Shown piece after piece: positions 61,252 through 64,000 of a DNA stretch of 64,000 nt. The notes beneath the pieces were generated by a model that ran no database searches, had not been told where the DNA came from, and worked only from the letters and a program-made list of their open reading frames with translations. The stretch is taken from positions 240,301 through 304,300 of the forward strand of contig NZ_QLMJ01000010.1 in assembly GCF_003259845.1 (NCBI RefSeq), in the 5' to 3' direction. The position numbers and the translations under genes are program-made. The DNA comes from Actinoplanes lutulentus (lineage in GTDB: Bacteria; Actinomycetota; Actinomycetes; Mycobacteriales; Micromonosporaceae). The first letter of the stretch is position 1; the number at the start of each line of letters is the position of its first letter.

Positions 61252-61719
61252 ATGGACGTGTTCGCCAGTACGTTCCACCAAGCCGCAGTTGCCGGATCGG
61301 CCAGTCCGGCCGCGAACCGGCACATGACGATCTTCCGTAGTTGTGTCGACCAGGACGACGCCGCCGTGCTGGTGGCCCGCTGCGCCCGGCCGGGCGCGCC
61401 GCTCTCCGGCGACTACTTCCTGCTGCTGACCCACCGCCGGCTCGTGGTCATCCAGGAGACCCGGGCGCTGCACCGCCAGCGCCTGCATCTCAACGCGAAC
61501 CTCCGGCACCTGAGCAATGTGACGTGGCGTCTTGAGACGTCCAAACCGGGCATCGAGCTGGCTGCCACGGCGGTGGACGGGGTGCGGGAGCGGCTGCGTT
61601 TGCGGCTCGTCGACACCGAGACGGTGTGGCGGGTCGAGGACCTGCTGCGGCAGAGTTTCCACGGCCGCCGGGTCGAGCCGGCGCCGGCGCTTGCTTCGGC
61701 GCGGCTAGCTTTCGCCTGA
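61252..61719 (+). CDS. Conserved-looking small protein, no family recognised
   Basis: 155 aa. A single alpha/beta domain: DYFLLLTHRRLVVIQETRAL, RQRLHLNANLRHLSNVTWRL, RLRLRLVDTETVWRVEDLLR. The strand pattern resembles a bacterial PH-like fold, like its neighbour at 60.7 kb, but without membrane spans. ATG 61252. 9 bp separate its stop from the convergent transketolase stop. Confidence 0.78.
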   Translation: MDVFASTFHQAAVAGSASPAANRHMTIFRSCVDQDDAAVLVARCARPGAPLSGDYFLLLTHRRLVVIQETRALHRQRLHLNANLRHLSNVTWRLETSKPGIELAATAVDGVRERLRLRLVDTETVWRVEDLLRQSFHGRRVEPAPALASARLAFA

Positions 61720-61728
61720 TCTTTCTTT

Positions 61729-62574
61729 TTACAGAAATTCGGTGATTGATCGGCGCAGGCCGGCCGGATCGAGGCCGTGCTCGCGGGCGTGATCGCGCCA
61801 GGTGCCGTAACGGCGTACCTCGGCGGCTCCGACGCCGAGGTGCAGGGATCTTCCGTTGGTTTCCCGTGCGCTGGTTCCCGCCAGGTAGGGCTCGACAACC
61901 ACTATTTCCCGATTTTTCAGGTCGCTGTCGATGCTCCACGGCCTCGGCGTGTTCGTGTAGAGCACGGTCACGTCGAGGCCCTCGGTCGCCTCCAGCACCG
62001 GATCGAGCATCGGCCCGACGGCGACGACCAGGGTCTTGCCTCGTTTCAGCACGCTGCCGTTCGCGTACGCCCGCCGGTTCTCCTGCGCCGACAGGCGTAC
62101 GTAAACCCGGTCGTCGTGCCGGGCCGCAGCACGCAGCAGACCCGGCACCTCGTCGCGGTGACCGGGCACGTGCACGGTCCAGCCTCCGAGGGTGTCCAGC
62201 AGGGCCACGTCGCCCGGCGACTGGTGTGTGTATCCCTCGGCGGCCGCGTCGAACGATGCCCCGATGCTGACCAGCACCGCGCCGGCATCCTGGTGTCCCA
62301 GGTCCAGCTTGATCTGCTCGTAGGCGCGGTCGATCAGGAATGGGGCGTACGAGTGCAGGAACGGCCGCATGCCGGTCAGCGCCAGCCCGCCGCCGACACC
62401 GGCCATCAGTTGCTCGCGAATGCCGACGTTGAAGACACGATCGGGGTGGTCTCGCAGCGCGGTCGCGAACGCGTCCCCGGAGATGTCCGCGATCACGAGG
62501 GCGGTACGCGGATCCTCGTCGAGGATCGCGGTGGTGGTGGCGACGAATGCTTCACGCATGATCTTCAGCCTCAC
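61729..62574 (-). CDS. Transketolase, C-terminal (pyrimidine-binding) subunit of split enzyme
   Basis: 281 aa. VIADISGDAFATAL, VGIREQLMAGVGGGLALTGM (the Glu that activates thiamine diphosphate), EGYTHQSPGDVALLDTLGGW and the C-terminal domain. GTG 62574 overlaps the upstream stop as GTGA; ATG 62559 is an alternative. With the next-upstream gene it reconstitutes a full transketolase-like enzyme. Confidence 0.92.
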   Translation of the reverse strand: MRLKIMREAFVATTTAILDEDPRTALVIADISGDAFATALRDHPDRVFNVGIREQLMAGVGGGLALTGMRPFLHSYAPFLIDRAYEQIKLDLGHQDAGAVLVSIGASFDAAAEGYTHQSPGDVALLDTLGGWTVHVPGHRDEVPGLLRAAARHDDRVYVRLSAQENRRAYANGSVLKRGKTLVVAVGPMLDPVLEATEGLDVTVLYTNTPRPWSIDSDLKNREIVVVEPYLAGTSARETNGRSLHLGVGAAEVRRYGTWRDHAREHGLDPAGLRRSITEFL

Positions 62575-63245
62575 TTCTGCCCGACGGTGGCGATGACGAC
62601 GTGGGGTGTTTTTTCGTGCTTTCGCAGGGCGGTTTCGATGGCGTCGTGATCGCGCCCGTCAACCCCGTCGAAGCTCCAGCCCGGGAACCTGGTGTGAATG
62701 CCACCGGCCCAGCCGTGCGTCGACGACTGGTTGTCGATCACGATCACGGTCAGCGGCAGCTGGACGGCGGCGGCGTACGCGATGGCCTCATGATTCGACC
62801 CCTCGTCCAACTCGGCGTCGCCGACCAGCACAAACGTCCGCGTACGGTCGAAGCCCTGCGCACTCAGCCCGAGCGCCGTGCCGACGGCCAGGCCGAGCCC
62901 GTGCCCGAGCGAACCGGTACCGACCTCGACACCCGGGATCAGCACCCGGTCCGGATGATGCCCGAGCGGGCTGTCCCAGCTGCCGAGGTCGTCGAGCCAC
63001 TGCTCCGGGATGAAACCCTTGGCGGCGAGCACCGCGTAGTACGCAGCCGGCCCGTGCCCCTTCGACAACAGGAACCGATCCCGGTCCGGTTCGTCGACGG
63101 TCTCCGGGCTGATCCTCAGTACCCGGTCGTAGAGCACCCAGAGCACGTCCAGTGTGGAGTGCGCGCTGGGCGCGTGCTTCGCGTCACCGGTGATCCGGCT
63201 CAGAAGCGTGTGCAACGGATTGGTAGGTGCGCTGGTGGCGGTCAT
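62571..63245 (-). CDS. Transketolase, N-terminal (thiamine-diphosphate) subunit of split enzyme
   Basis: 224 aa. RFLLSKGHGPAAYYAVLAAKG, GTGSLGHGLGLAVG and VGDAELDEGSNHEAI (the GDG/E-x-N ThDP-Mg motif) define the N-half; it is shorter than housekeeping transketolase and split from the C-half. ATG 63245 (MTATSAPTNP) is used; the GTG at 63272 would begin inside the operator. Divergent from soxR with 56 bp between. Confidence 0.93.
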   Translation of the reverse strand: MTATSAPTNPLHTLLSRITGDAKHAPSAHSTLDVLWVLYDRVLRISPETVDEPDRDRFLLSKGHGPAAYYAVLAAKGFIPEQWLDDLGSWDSPLGHHPDRVLIPGVEVGTGSLGHGLGLAVGTALGLSAQGFDRTRTFVLVGDAELDEGSNHEAIAYAAAVQLPLTVIVIDNQSSTHGWAGGIHTRFPGWSFDGVDGRDHDAIETALRKHEKTPHVVIATVGQK

Positions 63246-63262
63246 GTGTCTAGGCTGCAAGT

Positions 63263-63276
63263 TGAAGTTCACTTCA
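63263..63276. promoter_or_regulatory. Palindromic SoxR-type operator
   Basis: TGAAGT-TC-ACTTCA is a perfect 14-base dyad in the 56-bp gap between the split-transketolase operon and soxR. Position and symmetry fit MerR/SoxR operators, which sit between -35 and -10 of the controlled promoter; SoxR autoregulation and control of the transketolase are inferred. Confidence 0.65.
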
Positions 63277-63301
63277 GCTCAAGCTTTTCGGGAGTGCCAG
63301 G

Positions 63302-63745
63302 ATGGAATCGCTAACCATCGGCGAGTTGGCCGTCCGCAGCGGCGTGGCAGCTTCCGCCCTGCGTTTCTACGAGCGCGAGGGCCTGATCCACGCCAGTCGA
63401 ACGGGCGGCAATCAGCGAAGGTACGACCGCGCTGAGCTGCGAAGAGTGGCGTTCATCAAGATCGCACAACAGGTCGGCGTGTCGCTGGACGAGATCCGCG
63501 AGGCACTGGCCTCGCTACCGGAGAACCGCACCCCGACGAAGGGCGATTGGTCGCGTTTATCGGCCAGGTGGAGGCACCGCCTGGAGGAGCGGATCTCGGT
63601 GCTGGAGCGGCTGCGCGATCAGTTGACGGGCTGCATCGGGTGCGGATGCCTCTCATTGCAGCGATGCAAGCTCGTCAATCCAAGCGACCGGTTGGCCGGT
63701 CGGGGCGCCGGTCCGCAGATGGTGCTCAATCCGCCGGGCGATTGA
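63302..63745 (+). CDS. soxR: SoxR-family redox-sensing transcriptional regulator
   Basis: 147 aa MerR-type protein. Winged helix TIGELAVRSGVAASALRFYEREGL, long dimer helix, and CIGCGCLSLQRCKLVNPSD, whose four cysteines (C-x2-C-x-C-x5-C) hold the redox-active [2Fe-2S] cluster. In actinobacteria SoxR responds to redox-cycling compounds and activates small regulons. GGGAG seven bases ahead supports ATG 63302. Confidence 0.95.
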   Translation: MESLTIGELAVRSGVAASALRFYEREGLIHASRTGGNQRRYDRAELRRVAFIKIAQQVGVSLDEIREALASLPENRTPTKGDWSRLSARWRHRLEERISVLERLRDQLTGCIGCGCLSLQRCKLVNPSDRLAGRGAGPQMVLNPPGD

Positions 63746-64000
63746 TTTTGTACGGGGTAAGCGTTCTGGTCCCGCTTCCCCGGCGCGACGTTCGTCGGTG
63801 GTCCAGGCCGTCCGGCGCGTTTCGCTACCGGCGCGTGGTCACCGTTCCGCGGTGAGGCGGGGCTTCGGGCCGTCCGGCGGTATCGCGCGCCGTGTGAAGT
63901 TAGGGCTAGGTTCTGTCCCGCGGATCATGCGTGGCGATCAAGGATGACCGTCGTTGAACCGGTGTGGCGCGTGGTGATCTGAGCAGCGAGGAATGGGCTG
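63746..64000. other. No gene seen at the right edge
   Basis: 255 bp to the window end with no convincing frame, repeat or RNA gene. Confidence 0.6.

Noticed and set aside
1..64000. tRNA genes
   Set aside because: I searched intergenic gaps for GGTTCGA-type T-loops with paired acceptor stems on both strands and found none, but a dedicated scan would be more reliable.

Overview
The window is a contiguous piece of a high-GC actinobacterial chromosome. Gene content (bacterial proteasome activator Bpa with a GQYL C-terminus, orphan EccB, DUF4192, DUF5926, DUF6457, YbjN-like TY-Chap, two LCP proteins, GTG/TTG starts, DnaA boxes of the TTGTCCACA type) points to Micromonosporaceae, most likely Actinoplanes or a close relative. 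The genus is an inference. No rRNA, tRNA, intact insertion sequence, prophage or CRISPR array was recognised. Sixty-six protein genes are called and most of the sequence is chromosomal housekeeping.

Layout. 0.1-4.5 kb: PHP-UvrD fusion helicase and a membrane metallophosphoesterase. 4.5-5.7 kb: non-coding mosaic of repeats. 5.7-15.2 kb: a VOC/pterin-dehydratase-like protein with an internal 15-bp repeat expansion, molybdenum-cofactor genes (moaD, moaA, then fdhD, mobA and DUF6457), fructosamine kinase, GNAT, DUF4192, secreted PhoD phosphatase and a YbjN-type chaperone. 15.4-17.4 kb: Bpa, dimethylargininase and a divergent Lrp/AsnC regulator. 17.4-18.7 kb: a second repeat mosaic sharing families with the first. 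18.7-29.9 kb: two HAD phosphatases, serS, OsmC, zincin metallopeptidase, AIM24, pheA, lipoprotein, ACT protein, PAS protein, NERD protein, arcA and DUF5926. 30-38.4 kb: sensor kinase, GDPD, rhodanese, two LCP ligases, an acetate-type symporter with its DUF485 partner, flavin reductase and a tandem pair of small paralogues.

38.4-48.3 kb is almost all on the minus strand: an ABC exporter pair, a second SSF symporter with a small partner, DUF4153 protein, an OmpR/HAMP-kinase pair, and a LytTR/LytS-like pair. Four co-oriented DnaA-box-like 9-mers lie between the two regulatory systems. 48.7-56.3 kb is an envelope/glycoconjugate region: polyprenyl-phosphate sugar-1-P transferase, a GT4 glycosyltransferase, and an overlapping three-gene operon (cytidylyltransferase, glycerol-1-phosphate-dehydrogenase-like protein, CDP-alcohol phosphotransferase) that together could make a CDP-polyol and transfer its phospho-polyol. 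An aminotransferase diverges from it. 56.4-64 kb: CorA, orphan short EccB, cyclophilin, rhomboid protease, PH-domain proteins, and a split transketolase divergent from a SoxR-type [2Fe-2S] regulator with a palindromic operator between them.

The most unusual content is non-coding. Two intergenic mosaics (4.5-5.4 and 17.5-18.6 kb) share two palindromic repeat families. A repeat with an exact 34-bp period occurs at 4.7 and again at 48.4 kb. A third palindrome family occurs at 4.6, 15.3 and 52.5 kb with paired changes in both arms. The most interesting gene set is the CDP-polyol operon.
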